From Torreya grandis (Eukaryota; Streptophyta; Pinopsida; Cupressales; Taxaceae), in assembly GCA_037957365.1 (NCBI GenBank), contig JARHVA010004226.1:1584571-1648570 (forward strand): a stretch of DNA of 64,000 nt, given 5' to 3'. Positions within the stretch are counted from its first letter, which is position 1. Every line of letters starts with the position of its first letter. The notes below the pieces were generated by a model, which was given only the letters and a program-made list of their open reading frames with translations, was not told the DNA's origin and searched no databases. Below, piece by piece: positions 35,171 through 49,000 of this stretch. Position numbers and translations under genes: made by a program.

Positions 35171-35309
35171 GACCCATAATGTTTCATGCGTACAAATCTA
35201 GTGAACCCAACATGAAAGTCTTGCCATTTTTATCCATTTTATTTTATTTTTTAATTGTATTTCATCCATATTTATCCTTATTTTTTTATTGTATGGGCAT
35301 CCATACATC

Positions 35310-38300
35310 CCAAAATATGTCTAGTGAGGATTTCAATAGGCCCCTAGGCATGGATGCTTTTAAGAACATAATTTGATCCCATGATAAACCCTTAGTTTCA
35401 AGTCAAGATAATTTTGAGGACCAAAATATTCAATGGGATGATAACTCATATACATCCTATAGTTATTCCTCTTCAATCCAACACACCAAATCTCATGCGG
35501 TGATAAAATAACTACATGACTCTTTTGATGTTCATAGTAATTATCATGACTTTAATGACATGAAATTGACTATTGTGGATATATTATACCCACATGTTTT
35601 AACTAAACCCCACATAATCCTAAACATTCCTAACTTGGAAATAATGGATATATTTAATCAATAAATGTGAGGATTCAAAGTATAGATAAAGTATTGGATA
35701 GGTTTTATTTACCTCCCCCTCATAGTTCAAGTATTATCAATTCAATGCCTTTTAAGAAACTTAGGGTGATTCCTCCATAATATTCAAACATAAATAAATT
35801 CATTATATGTTACCAATCACTTCCTTCATATACTCTTCCATGAGAGGCATCTAAACCAACTACTTATCCCAATATAAATGATTTAATCTCTACCTTTGTG
35901 AAATACATTGATATCCTAAGAACCAAAAATATTCATCTCAAAAATATTTTTAAAATAAAGTAATGGCCCCAAAAGTTAATATCCAAAACCATTCCTCTTT
36001 TATTTTAGCTCCATCTTTACCATGTCAATACCTTCAAAATCAAATCAATCCTTCATCGAACAATCCCCCACCTTATCAAAATCTGGGATTTTTAATCGCT
36101 TATAATGAATCTGATGGTAGTGCCACCAATGTACCTTAAACTCATGCTTATGCATCACCTCATTTTTCACATCATAACTACATATTGTATATTATTCCAC
36201 TCTCATATTCCCCACCTACCTACATGTCAACTAGTGTCTTTCTTCCCTACACTTGACCTATGCATTCACCACCTAGTATTCCTCTTGTCAAGTCTTTGTC
36301 ATTCTATTATCAAAGTGATTTATAAATATATGTATCTATATAATTACTTATGGGATTATTATCTTCCACTAGCTCAGGAAACAACCTTAACTCCATGTGG
36401 CTTCACTCCAAGTTCTTACTTAACTCTCCCTATCCCAAGTTATCTTAGCACTTCTTTATAGTTTAGTGTAATGGGAACCTATGTTGAATTAAGCCATTGA
36501 ACACATCATTCGAGATGTTATTTTTACTCTCCCATTTCTTGGACTTCCCATGTACAAAGGAGTGGGAGACCCTAATACCCATATTAAGGCTTGTGTTATG
36601 GAAATTAGAAAACATCTCCCTTGGGATGGGGTAGCAGAAAAAACATTTCTCAAAACTCTTGAGGGGGTCATTATGGATTGGTGTTACCATTTTATTAAGG
36701 CATATATCCAATCATTTAAAAAAAATCATAGATGAATTTGTCAAGGCCTTTGATATGAATGAGTTAATTCACACTATAATTTGAGAATTATTACACATTA
36801 AAAAGGATCACAATGAGTATATTCCCACTTCATTATGAGGTGTTATAAATTAATATATTCCTCTATCACTTAGCCCAAAATGGATCAAATAGAGTTATTT
36901 GATCTCATCATCCATTCCTTAAACCATAAAACTAAAGAAGATGTTTATAAATTCCCATATGGGTTAGAAGAAGAAGCACTATAGAGTTCTCAAATAATAA
37001 ACTAAGTGACCACAGATAGTGGTCATAGATACTATGGTCCCAATGGAAATATGTTATCCCCTAAAAAAATTGGGGGATATAAAAATAATAACCAAATAAA
37101 TCAAGGAAATAAAGGGCCTAAACTTTTTAGTTACAATCGTAATGCCAATTTATATTGCATTACTAATCAAACTAGGAATAATAATGTTGTTAATACCAAT
37201 CAACATCATAATAATAGTAATACAAATAACAATAATGGGAATAAAAATATAAAAATCCAAACCCTACACCCATTATTCATGTTTTGGAATTTAATCATCC
37301 ACAAATGCCATGAATTTCATTACCAATTAAAAAAATAGAAATTGAATGCATAATAAAGGCCAAAATTTCAATTAAAAAAATCCTTATCATAATAATAACT
37401 AATTTCATAATTTCATTCAATGATATTCCCACTAAAATAAAAATTGAATACTGAGGTATTATGATCCCAATGTCCATTTTTTATTGAATAGAGTAATTTT
37501 TCATGATACTCATAAATATACAAAGTGTAATAAATCCATTCACAGGTTCCATAAAGTTTAACAATAATTATTTATTGACATGTTCTTAGGAAGTGCTGAT
37601 GGAAACTCCCAAACTTCCCAAATAATTCTCATGGCATCTCAAAATCCCTATCTATGTATATACCAAAATCCATTTTTGAACCACAAACATTAGTGGAACA
37701 AAAAAACACACATAAAATGGTTTTTAAAACCAACACATACTAGTTGTAACTCATGAAGTAGAAGCCTCAACCTCTTAAAATATTATTTATACCCCTTGGT
37801 TGGTCTTCATGGAAAAATAAATTGATTTTCTTGGTAGAGTTATAGGCTAATAAATAGGTTAACATCATAAGCTCTAAAATTTAATATCAACCACAAACTC
37901 CCCCTTTAACAAATACTCTAGATGTTTACACTTAAGGAATTACCAAACCCTTTGAAACTTATGATCTCATGAGGTTTTCATATTTCATTCATGGAAATAC
38001 TCAAAAATTATCGTACCTATCAATTGGATCTCCTTGATGCCCTAGGCCTTATTTATATAGCTTCATGTCACCTCTTAAATCCTAAATCAATCACATTCAT
38101 CTAGATATGTAAAATCCTATAAAAAAATTAGAGATGTTGGGTATTTATTTTATATAATATGATTACCTTATGATTCTAAAATTTCCAAAAGAATATATCT
38201 TTCCCTATAATTTAAAATGTGTATTTAAAACAAATACGTTATAAGGGAAATGGTTGATGATGGGGGTGCATTTAACATATTGTCCTTTTTTTTAATTCAA

Positions 38301-39325
38301 CAATTAGGTTACATATAAACTAATTATTCATCCATTAGAAACACAATATGAGGATATGATTGCCTCAAGTCTTCTTCTATTGGTACTATATTTATACATA
38401 TAACCTTATGATCTTAACCAATACTAAATTCTTTTATGACATAGAAAGGCATGTCAATCAAAACATGATTCTGGGAAGGTCATGGGTTCATAGGATGAAG
38501 GTCATTAATCCAAACTTATTTCAAGAATTGAGGATTTTACACCTTGATAAGGTATTCATTGCTCAAGGTGATCCCAATCCATTTAATGTATATCAAGCCA
38601 ACCTTAATAATAATCCATGTCTCCATATTAACTATCATCTTCTAAGAAGCTAAGTAACAAACCTCTAACAAAAGAAAGAAATATAATGAGCATGTTACAA
38701 TAGTTAAATGGGTGTCAATGGTAAACCCCAAAATTCCCATCCCTTTATCAGGGATGGATCCAGTTGAAAGAATAGAGAAGATAATGGAAAAGGTGGGAAA
38801 ACTCACAATAGTGGTAGAAATCTTGATGAAATCAATGGTTAAGATTATTAAGAGAAGGAAAAACCTATTATCCTTCTTTTTGATTCACATGGGATCAATA
38901 CCTATGATCCCCATAAAATTATTATTTTATAATATTTTTATTCCATAGATAAATTTATATATGTCTAAAAAAATTCCTCTAGAGCCTGACCATCCTTTCT
39001 ATTCAAACAATCAATAAACATCCCATGAGAAAAAGGTAAAATTCACTTATGTGTTAGGGTAAGAATGATCATGCCTTATAATTTATATTTTCAATATCAA
39101 AATAAATCCAAAAAATTACTTATCAAGGCTGGATACCTTGTTACAAGACTCAATAATATGATCAATAATAATAAAGGTGAAGGCCAAAAACTTAGGCTCA
39201 ATTGGTTAGGCCCATATCTAGTGACTAGAGATTTTAAAAATGGAGCATTTCACTTATATAATCTATATGATAAAGAGTTTGATGAATATGTCAACTCTTT
39301 ACATTTAAAAAGATATTTTTTATAG
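35310..39325 (+). pseudogene. Tat/Athila-like gag-protease element with most of pol missing
   Basis: Plus-strand reading shows a gag-like region from about 35310. The gag core is LPFLGLPMYKGVGDPNTHIKACVME at 36525-36610, followed by KTLEGVIMDWCYHF. An Asn-rich stretch lies at 37006-37338, then a Cys/His remnant near 37510. The protease active site MVDDGGAFNILSFF lies near 38253, and ILGRSWVHRMKV with PNLFQELRILHLD at 38470-38550. An integrase tail follows, GEGQKLRLNWLGPYLV...HLKRYFL, ending at 39325. No RT, RNase H or integrase core is found in the 400 bp between about 38660 and 39065. This is therefore a deleted, probably non-autonomous derivative. Frameshifts and stops are frequent. Confidence 0.75.
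39065..39325 (+). pseudogene. Integrase C-terminal tail of the deleted Tat/Athila-like element
   Basis: The 86-residue open stretch contains KLLIKAGYLVTRLNNMINN, GQKLRLNWLGPYLVTRDF, NGAFHLYNLYD and VNSLHLKRYFL. The pattern (K)L...W.GPY.V....NGAF.L......VNS.HLKR.. is the conserved end of Tat/Athila polyproteins. It is intact to its stop, unlike the preceding region. Confidence 0.85.
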
Positions 39326-41930
39326 TGTAATATGTTCTAAACTATAATAATTTCATTAAATAAAAATTTTGACATCATTTTCTATTGTTTATACATTTCA
39401 GTTATGTCGATTAAGTGATTTTTATCTTTAACTTCATGTGGTAAAACACCATTACAACAAACTATTTCACATTTTTATCACTACCCATTACCATTTCCCC
39501 CTTATATAATTTTTTTTTTTAAACATGGAATAATTAGGAGATCCATCTTAGTCCTTGAAGGTATTGTATATCATTTTTATAATAAATTTTCCTAACATAT
39601 TAGGTACTATAGTCTACAACCTAGTCTAGAATCTTCCTCATGGTATATTCCCCATTTAGTTCTCTCTATGATAAAAACACTAGCATTATTTCACCAAGTT
39701 TTATTATTATCCTAACTTGGTATTTAGTGATGAACCATTGCACTCTACTAGTTTCATAGGGTCAAGGCCTAGGATTAGGATCCTTCCTAAAATAAAAAGT
39801 GGTAATAAAGGCATAGTGAAAATCCAAGTCAAGAAATATGAGAAAAACATTCCACTTATATTTCCATTTGTTGACATTTGGTAATGATACCTCACATCCT
39901 AATAGTTTCATGGGGATAGGAATGGGTGGATATACCATTAATCACTTATGTATATCCTTTGGTAATTATAGTTGTATGGGGTTAAACATAGGTGGTCACA
40001 CAAAAAAAAAGGAAAATTAAAACAATGAAAAAGTGTCCAAATCAAAAATCTCAAAGAGATTGCATATAATCCCATAACCTTCACTTTTACCAATTCTAAC
40101 ATTTTTGGCCATATGTTGATCTAAGTCTAGATAAATCTTATAAAACTATTATTTTCTAAGAATAAAAGGAAACATATTCACCCCACAACCTATTTGGAAT
40201 AAGATCCTACTTTTTTCTACTACATTTCTAGGATTTTATTTTCCTTTTTATCCATTTCATATGTCATATCTCCCTTTTCAATTTTATATTATTAATTAAA
40301 TTGATTGATATTTGCCATGTGAACAAAGTATTTCTATGATTATGTGCAAAATTAGTTCAGTGTGTTTATATTTATTAAACCATTAAACTACACATTTTCA
40401 TTAATTTTATTAAACCCCAATAAATATAACAATTTCCATATCATTTATCATAATCATATCTATAGTATTTCACATACTTCAATCCATTTATAATTCATAA
40501 GCTAAAAATAAAACATTAAAAAATCTCATAAATGCCAAGACAAAAATAATAAAAATTGGGTTTTGTGTGTGTGTGTGTGTGAATAATATACCTGATTTTT
40601 ATACATATTTTCCACACTAAAATGGAAAATGTGATCAAAATCTCCAAAAAAATGTGCCATGGTACTAACATCTAAGTAAATCCCCCTAGGGACTGATCCT
40701 AACTATCATCTCCATGATCCCCAAAGATAGAATTATTGGGAATCCTAATTTTCATCTTATATGAAATAATGATGGTAATTATGTCCTCTTAATTTAATAA
40801 ACTAAATAAATTTGATGTCATATTAAAAAAATATTGGTGTCCAATGGAAGTCAGTAGTAAGGTATGCAAGATAGTGATTGACAATTATCTATTTGGGGGG
40901 AGTTGTAGATCATTTACTACTAAATATCTAATCTATTTAATTGAATTGAAATATAATATATTACTTGTAAAATTAAACACTCTTGATGAATTGGAATGCT
41001 TGGAAAGGAAAACATACTTTTCTAGAATTGAAATTAATTTGAAGGGAACACACTTTTGGGATATTTGTAGAAATGTAAATTGAATGAAAACAAACATATA
41101 GTTTATCTATTTTATTTGAAAGGAAAATACTTTGGATATGAAATACTTTGAAATTAGATTTACTTAGAACAAATACATTAATACATATACCTACAAGAGA
41201 GTCACAAAACATAACACTTTGCATAAAGGAATAAATGATAATCTTCAAAACACACAACAATATGGAATAGACATATAAATACCAAACATAGATCTCATTT
41301 CTTTGGTTGAATGGCCCATTTATCTCCATAATAATAACATTATACCACAACAGACTTGTATAAATTTCATGAAATCAATTCTTTATTAAATTTTAAAGTG
41401 CTTACAATGTTGGAAAGGTTTAGTTATATGCTTCAATCATCTACTTATTACATATTCTCATTATATTCTCTACTATCATATTAGTAGGAAAAAATTGTTT
41501 ATATGTAAAAATGATCTTAGAACAGATTATAAAAACATATTAACCTCCTAAAAATACCACAACTAACTAGGATATTATTTATTGAAAATAGAAAGATAAC
41601 ATCTTTTTCATGCTTCAAGGAAAAATTGGTGTAAGAGTGTTGGCATTGGTTTCCATGTGATACCTTTGGTTGTTTCTTGTTACAAATCATTATTGTAGTT
41701 AAAAATATTTATATTCTAACAATAGGCCATATTACAATAATTAAAATTGATTTAATCAAACTAATATAAATACTTATGGCTACAAATAGACAACCTATCT
41801 ATGGATATTTTGTACATGACTTCTAGAAATGTTCCAAAAATAAGCTAAGATGCTTCTGATTAATCAAATATGGTTTTCATCATGATCCAAAGTATTAAAA
41901 ACTTATTTTTTTGAGATCTTGGAAACTGTC
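39326..41930. other. Unassigned, probable 3' UTR and LTR debris
   Basis: No domains are recognisable. A (GT)n run of about 9 units lies at 40564-40582. Small open stretches at 40844-41083 (plus) and 40973-41350 (minus) overlap each other on opposite strands and show no family features. Confidence 0.35.
40564..40582. repeat. (GT)n microsatellite
   Basis: Uninterrupted GT dinucleotides, about nine units, in non-coding sequence. Confidence 0.9.
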
Positions 41931-41954
41931 AAGACTTATCTATGCTTATTTGAA

Positions 41955-42055
41955 GCTAGTATATGTATCTCTAAAGCCAAACTGGTGATCTCTAGAGCCA
42001 AACTGGTGATCTTTAGAGTTAGACTGATAGACTTTGGAACCAGCCTGGGGGTTAT
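41955..42055 (-). repeat. 21-bp tandem repeat encoding a heptad, copy set A
   Basis: Units such as CTCTAGAGCCAAACTGGTGAT repeat about four times. On the minus strand they encode a seven-residue repeat, SLALEIT, seen as SLTLKITSLALEITSLALEI inside a 69-residue open stretch (41936-42145). The same heptad (SLALEMP form) occurs at 48860-48945 in the Athila-like element. This is probably a fragment of a related element. Confidence 0.75.
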
Positions 42056-42059
42056 TGAA

Positions 42060-45000
42060 GATGGTCTGATATAATATTCTAAAGTATATTTAATTTTCCA
42101 AAACACATTATTTTCTTGCATTACAGTTTCATGTATTGTATACACAAAATTGGTGGTTTTTCATGTAAATAGATAGCAAAAAGTCATGAAAATAGGCAAC
42201 ATTAACTTGCATAAAATAATCAAGGAAAAGTACTCATTTTCTACTTTGATTTAGTAATGAGTTATAAAATTAACATATAAATAAAAATAAAAGGAAGGTA
42301 TTTTATTAAAAAAGAGGTTATTTCTTATATATAATGATCCATTTTATGGGCTCAACATTTTCCCTACACTTTACCTTTTGTAAGTCCTCTTGCAAGCTAG
42401 GATCCTCTATATTTTATGTTAAACATGGCCTCCCTAAATTTTACACTGAGATCATAGACAAATAGTTTGCATCCTAACTGTATTATGTTGGAATTATATA
42501 TCCTTTATATACTCTATCTTAGGCCATCTATTTCTTAAACTAATCAAGCCTTTCAGGTGTTGAATTATGCCATGGGGAGAAAGGGTTGAGTATGAGTAGA
42601 GGCCTATATGTCATTCCAACCCATTCTTTTCCAAACTTCTAGATCATCTCTATAATAGCTTGATTCTATCTAAGGCACCATATGAGATTATTTGGAGTAG
42701 TGGCCTCACTAATTTTTAATGAGATGCTCAATTTATCCCATATCCTCACTTATAGCAAGTGTTGCATTAAAATTATCTTGAGAATACTTTTCAAAATTAG
42801 AAATGAACTTACCCAAAATATGTGGACATTTCTCCCTAATCCTTGGAATTATAAATAATATCTCAAAATTTTTTATTTTATTATTTTTGTTAGGGAATTT
42901 AGGCCTTATGTATAGTCCAAGATTTTTAACCTATTCAAGATATTCATATATCCTTTCACTCAATGTAATCTAATTTTGTATGGTTAAGGTGAATTTTTTT
43001 TAATCTATAATACTCCTAAAATTAAGTTAATTAGGAAAGAGGACATGCATCCTAATATAAAGTTACACAAATAAAACTCACAAAAAATATTTTATGCTTA
43101 GGGGTATAAGTATGATAAACTTCCATAAACATATTTTCATATTATAGCTCAGAGGGGAGACAATAGGAAATCATTAGTAGTTTCCATCTATAGAATTGTT
43201 CTTGAAGAAAGAGACCATACCTAGAGGGAGGCCTTCTATAGGCTAGGAGTTTTTCACCTAACTCAAAAGGTGTGTAGTTTATTTTTTGTTTTTATTTCCT
43301 TTACTATTTAATATCCTTATTCAACTTCTTACTTTCTACTTTAAACCCTTGAGATTTGACAAGTTTATACCCAAGTGGCCATGATATCATCACAGGACAA
43401 TAGTGTTTGCACACAGCAATACATTTCTTTTGGTGCCACAATTTTCTCTTTAAATTAAGATATTTCATTATTTTTATAAAGAAACTAAATTTTGGTCTCT
43501 TATAATTTCTTCTATAAATTTTGGATATATTCTTTCTTACCTTGTAATTTTTGCTTGAGGAAGGCAATTTCCTCTTATTTTTTTATGATTACTTCTACCC
43601 TTGATATAATCACGGTCTGTTGTACTTGATCTTATTTTTTATGGATGAAAGGATGATATTAATCCTATATAATTATATATTTTCCTTTGTATAATGTTTT
43701 ATTAGATGAAGAATATGTAAGGGGTTATTTTATAGCTTCCTCGATTAAAAATACTTATGTCATGGCTACCACTTCCTTAATACCAATTGAGGGTTATTAC
43801 ATAACCTCTTCCTCTATAGGTTATTCTATTATCTCTAGATATATAATAGGTTTTACTTGGTTGATACTACAAATATTATACATAAAACTTATATCTTTAT
43901 CATCCTCTTCAGATACGATGAACCTTCTCTTTCTTCTAGGTGGTGTTTTTGATCTTGATTTCTCCATTGGAATTTTCCTTATTATACTTATTATTAAAAC
44001 CCTAGGATGATATGTCTCTATAGATCCTTCCTCCTCATCGTATATTTTTATTATGGTACTTGGTTACCAATAGGTTTCAAAATTTCTATGGAGCTCACTC
44101 TAGATGCCCTTATGCTCAATTTCCTTTTTCTCATTAGTTCTAGAGATAGCTCTTTAGTGTCAGTTTCCTCCTTTAGGCTATATTTGGGTGTGAGAGAGGA
44201 ATAGAAAGGTCTAAATTCTACCTTACTTTTATTTTATAACTCATTTTTCATAAATTATTCCCACTAAACCTCTCCATATACTTTCTTTAAAAAATGATTT
44301 TGGTATATGAGCAAAATCAATCCATGATGTCTGATGGAGGCTACACCTTGTACACACTTTCCTATAATAATATAAATATATCCATATAAAAAATATGTTA
44401 AATTAACCTTAAATTCAAATTTATACAATCATTTCTTTAGATGGTTCATACTTTTATTGCATCCCCTCCAAGAAAATGATATTGTCCATCACAAGTAAAG
44501 AATTTGATGACCCAAAATGTAACAGTCATCCATAGTCCTAAAAAGCTCTTTCCCTTAATTATTTTGGTTGTCCCCTAAGTTATAATTATTATTTTAGGTA
44601 TGGGTTATCCATATTCATGTAAGATATTAATTAGGTCTTTAAATGTAGATTTCCTTATAATCCTCATACATGTTTCTAAAATCTGTAAGAGCTGACTAAT
44701 CACAATGATGTTAACAAGAATATTGATGCCTTTAATCTTAATATATTCCCTATAAATTTTGATTATAAAATAATTAACTAACTACTCATCATATCCCTTG
44801 AATTTATTGGGAAACTCTAGACACCTATATTCCTAAAAAAACACCACCACTACCTCATCCTCTAATAGCACTATTGAAAATTTAGGTTTTGAGTTCTTTT
44901 ACTGGACCATTATATGAATTTATTAAGGATATTTGGTGATATAGATAACTCTCAGGAACAAATTTTGAGTAATTAATTAGTAGGTTATCAAATGTGATTA

Positions 45001-45650
45001 TTTTATGCTTAATAGAGCATAATTTATTCGATAAAGAACATAAAAAGGCACATGTAAGCACTCTTTAATGAATTGCCTTGGCTCATGAAATATATTGAGC
45101 TTGAAAAATATATGAGATGGGATGGTTTGAGGGGAGATAAATAGTTATTATCCACATGTGGAGTGACTTGAGAGGATTTATATCTATGCCTATCCTTTTC
45201 CTTTGTACAAAAATCTCTCATCAATTCCTTTATCGATTTGGTTCATGCCTTGAGTTTTCTCCATCATGATGATTCTCTTTGAAAAATTATTTCTACCTGA
45301 TTATTGAACAAACCATATCATGTTTATCACATCATATCTTTTTTTGGTTTTTGTTAAAATACATCCAAATGATACATGTGCATTTTAAAGAAAATATCCC
45401 CCATCTTTGTTAATTTTTAAAAATACCCCTTTCAGCACGTCCTTATTTGGAAGAATATTATTTTGGGAATGGTTTAAATGACATATTTAACTCATTAATA
45501 ATACTACTCAAATAATAAATAAATAAATAAATACAACTAATTTGAATTACCTATGGTTTTTCATTGTTCCTAGTTCCACCACCTATCATATGATAAAAAG
45601 ACCACATCAGTTAATTCAAAGTTTTATGAAAATCAACTAGGAGTATTATT
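42060..45650 (-). other. Weak minus-strand gag-like debris
   Basis: No domain is secure. Minus-strand fragments such as LIEMIWKFGKEWVGMT near 42620-42660, a Ser/Arg/Lys-rich KTPPRRKRRF segment near 43930, and YREYIKIKGINIL near 44720 look like gag pieces of an Athila-type element. They are scattered over frames. The plus-strand open stretch at 43687-44010 is the antisense of the Ser/Arg-rich part. Confidence 0.35.
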
Positions 45651-45707
45651 TTATTGCTTTGTTCCTTGATAAAGTTTCCATTTACTATTTTTTATGTTTT
45701 TCACTAT

Positions 45708-45708
<1 letters not shown>

Positions 45709-45767
<59 letters not shown>
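45709..45767. repeat. (TA)n microsatellite with duplicated flank
   Basis: About 29 TA units. The following 62 bp (from ATTTTATTTTTCAATTTTTA through TGTTATTTACTATTTTTCAA) recur after a second shorter TA run (about 45837-45857) at 45858-45920. The whole TA-plus-flank module is thus duplicated, with about 90 bp between copies. An apparent open frame across it is pure low complexity. Confidence 0.9.
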
Positions 45768-45772
<5 letters not shown>

Positions 45773-46099
45773 ATTTTTCAATTTTTAGGGGGGAAGAAGA
45801 TTGTTATTTACTATTTTTCAATCCCACTCAAAATTATATATATATATATATATATATAATTTTATTTTTCAATTTTTAGGGGGCAATAAGATTGTTATTT
45901 ACTATTTTTCAATCCCACTCCTTTATTAGACTCAAAATCTCATTATTTGGTTATTATGGAAAAAGGGTTATTTCATATACCTAAATTATTTTTGATATTG
46001 AATATATTTAAATAATTCATCCTTGCTTAGAGTTTGATTATATATTATAAAACATGTGTCTATTTACCAATAGTGTCCTTTTGTTTTCATTAATTGGTA

Positions 46100-49000
46100 A
46101 TAGTTAAACTAATCCATTGTCAAAAATATTTTCTACTTGATAAGGACCTAGCCAACTAGTATAGAGTTTACCTTTGAAATGTTGTTACTTTAAATTAAAT
46201 AATTAGATCAAATCCTCATCCTTGAATGTCCTTTCCTTTATGTGACTATCATGCCATGACTTCCTTAGATGTTGAAGAAGGTATATTTGATGCAATGCAT
46301 CTAATATCATATCTCAAGTTCATTTAGTTTAAGAATCATATATTTGTTTACCTCATCCAAATTTATGATTGCATCTATTATTTTTCTTAGTATATATAAT
46401 TTAAATTCAATTAGAAATAATGGATTCTTCCTATACACAAGTTCACATGGAAAAAATCTTTTGGTAGTCTTTCATGTTGTGATTTAGGCCCATACTACTT
46501 CATGTGTCTTACTTGCCCAATATTTTTTTCTAATGCTCACTATTATTCAAGATATTCTCTAATTCTCTATTGGTAACATCAACTTGACCATTAGTATGAG
46601 GATGGTATGGTGATGACTTAAAATGAATGATTAGTAGTGTTCTATTAAAGCTTTAATCATGTTGGATGAAAATTGAGGACCTTGATTTGGTAAAATTTCT
46701 CTTGGTTCTCCAAAATTTTACATGGTTATGTAATACAATAAATCAAAAACTATTTCTTCATGAGTAAATGGTAGAGATTGAACTTTTTCCCACATGGTGA
46801 CATAATAAGTACATACTAGGATGTACTGATATGATGGATTAGTGGGACTAATGAAATTCAAGCCTCATTTCTTAGAAAAACCTAAAATTATTTGAGGATG
46901 GAGGGAAATCTCATTAAATAATGTGGGTTTCCCTATCTTTTGACAAGGATCACATTTCCAAATTTAATTTTTCATAATTTTTTGAAGTAAAGGCCAACAA
47001 TATCCAACCTTGAATATTTTTTGAATAACCCTCTTATATGAATAGTGACACCCCCTAGTTCATCATGGAAAGATCTTTTTTCATAAATTTGATATTCTCT
47101 TACACACCTAAAAATATCCATATCCAGCCCACATTTAAATAGAACAAAAATAATCTATTTATAGTTAGCACTATTTATAACCAAATGTTTCTTTTACATA
47201 TGAGTGAAATCATAAGGAAAAATTCTTATGGATATATAGTTGGCCATATTATAAAACCATGGTGTGTGTGTGTGTTGAAACTATGAATAAATTATCACCT
47301 AGGAAACTATCCTCTACTGGCTCATCTTCACCTCAAAGATTTAATATTTATAAAAAGTTAGCAACAATATTAGCCTTTTCCTAGATTATCAATGATTATA
47401 ATATCAAATTCATGTAATAGTAGTATCCATCTAATGATCCTACCTCCTACCATTAGTTTGTTCATTAGATACATTATAGTTAAATTATCTATGTAAACAA
47501 CTATTTTATATCAAGAAATATAATGATAGAACTTGTTCATGACATAGATAACAACTCATAATTCCTTTTTAGTAGTGGTGTATTTCCATTCATTATGAGT
47601 TAAATTATTTCTAATGTAATAAATGACATATATATTACCTTCCTCATCTTTATGTACAAGGACTTCCCCCATAGCATTGTTAAAGGAATTTGTGTGTATG
47701 TGGAAGGGTTTTTCCCAAGTAGGACCTCTCAATATTGGAGTAGAATTTATTTTTATTTTATTGATTCAAAATAATGTTGATACTTGTTAGTCCACACAAT
47801 TTACTATCCTTCTTGATCAAGTAAAACATAGGTGTAGCTATCTTACACAAAATCTTCTATAAAATGCTTATAGTATCCTATATGTATTTACAAAAATTAT
47901 ATCAATTTGATTCTTATGTTTAGGAAACTATGATATTATTTTAATTTTTTTAGGTTCAACCTAAATTCCTTAAGATGGTATGTGATGACATAGGACTATT
48001 CCTTGATCAAACATCATCAAATATTTCTCATGGATTAAGGATAATTAATGTTTTTCACACCTAGTTAACACTTTATCTAGATTGTTTAAGGCTTTATCAA
48101 AAGAAACATCATGAACTAAACCCATATTAGATTGTATTCAATGAACCCATCCAAGAAGGAAAATAATTTTTTTTCTAGCTAAGTTATATAGGACTTGGTC
48201 TATGAAAGGCAAAGGGAAGTATTATTTCATGGTGTATTTTTAAAGCTCCCTATAATATATACATATCCACTACTTAACATGTTTCTTTGGTAATATCAAA
48301 AGTGGTGAGACCCAATGACTATCTGATATGTGATAGATGAATCCTAATTATAATATTTTTTCTATTTCTATTTTGACAATGTCTCTCAGTGTTGGATTGA
48401 TCCTTCTCTATGGTTGTCTTACTGGTTTTATTTTTTACATGTAAATGTGATGAGTAAAAATTCTTGGATGTATACCTTTCATGTCACCATGTAGCTAACT
48501 ATTTATATTTAACATTTTCCCAATTGGACTACTAGCTATTTTATCCTAGATAGATTAAACTAACTTGCCTAAATTCACTCATTAAAGAATTCAAAGGGAA
48601 AGGATGAGAATTTAACATGTATAAGGTAGTTATGTCTTTGATAAAGGATTTTAATTTTGAAATCATACCTACTATAGGATAATGAAAGGATGAAATAAAT
48701 TTTCTTGATTGTTATGTGCCCAACTAATAATGCTTTATTAGAGAGGTGTGTGATCTTAGTTTTATCTTGAGATTCATCTATGTTATTTTTGTAACTTTAT
48801 AAATATGGTATGGTAATCTCTAAATTTGTACTAGGAATCTATTGATCCATACTAGGCATCTACATAGCTAGTTCAAGCATTTTTGGAGCTAGTCTAGGCA
48901 TCTCTAGAGCCAGACTAAGCATCTCTAGAACCAGACTAACTTATTCAATGTAATGTGTTAATTGTTATACTAAATCATTCACATTGTTTTTTACTATTAC

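Noticed and set aside
40844..41350. Overlapping opposite-strand open stretches
   Set aside because: Neither shows a known domain. Overlap on opposite strands in AT-rich DNA is expected by chance.
43687..44010. Plus-strand 107-residue hydrophobic open stretch that looks like a membrane protein
   Set aside because: It is Ile/Leu/Ser-rich from AT-rich codons. The opposite strand reads as a Ser/Arg-rich gag-like segment, and no start context or neighbour supports a gene.
45659..45859. Open stretch with an Ile-Tyr repeat
   Set aside because: It is simply translation of the (TA)n microsatellite.
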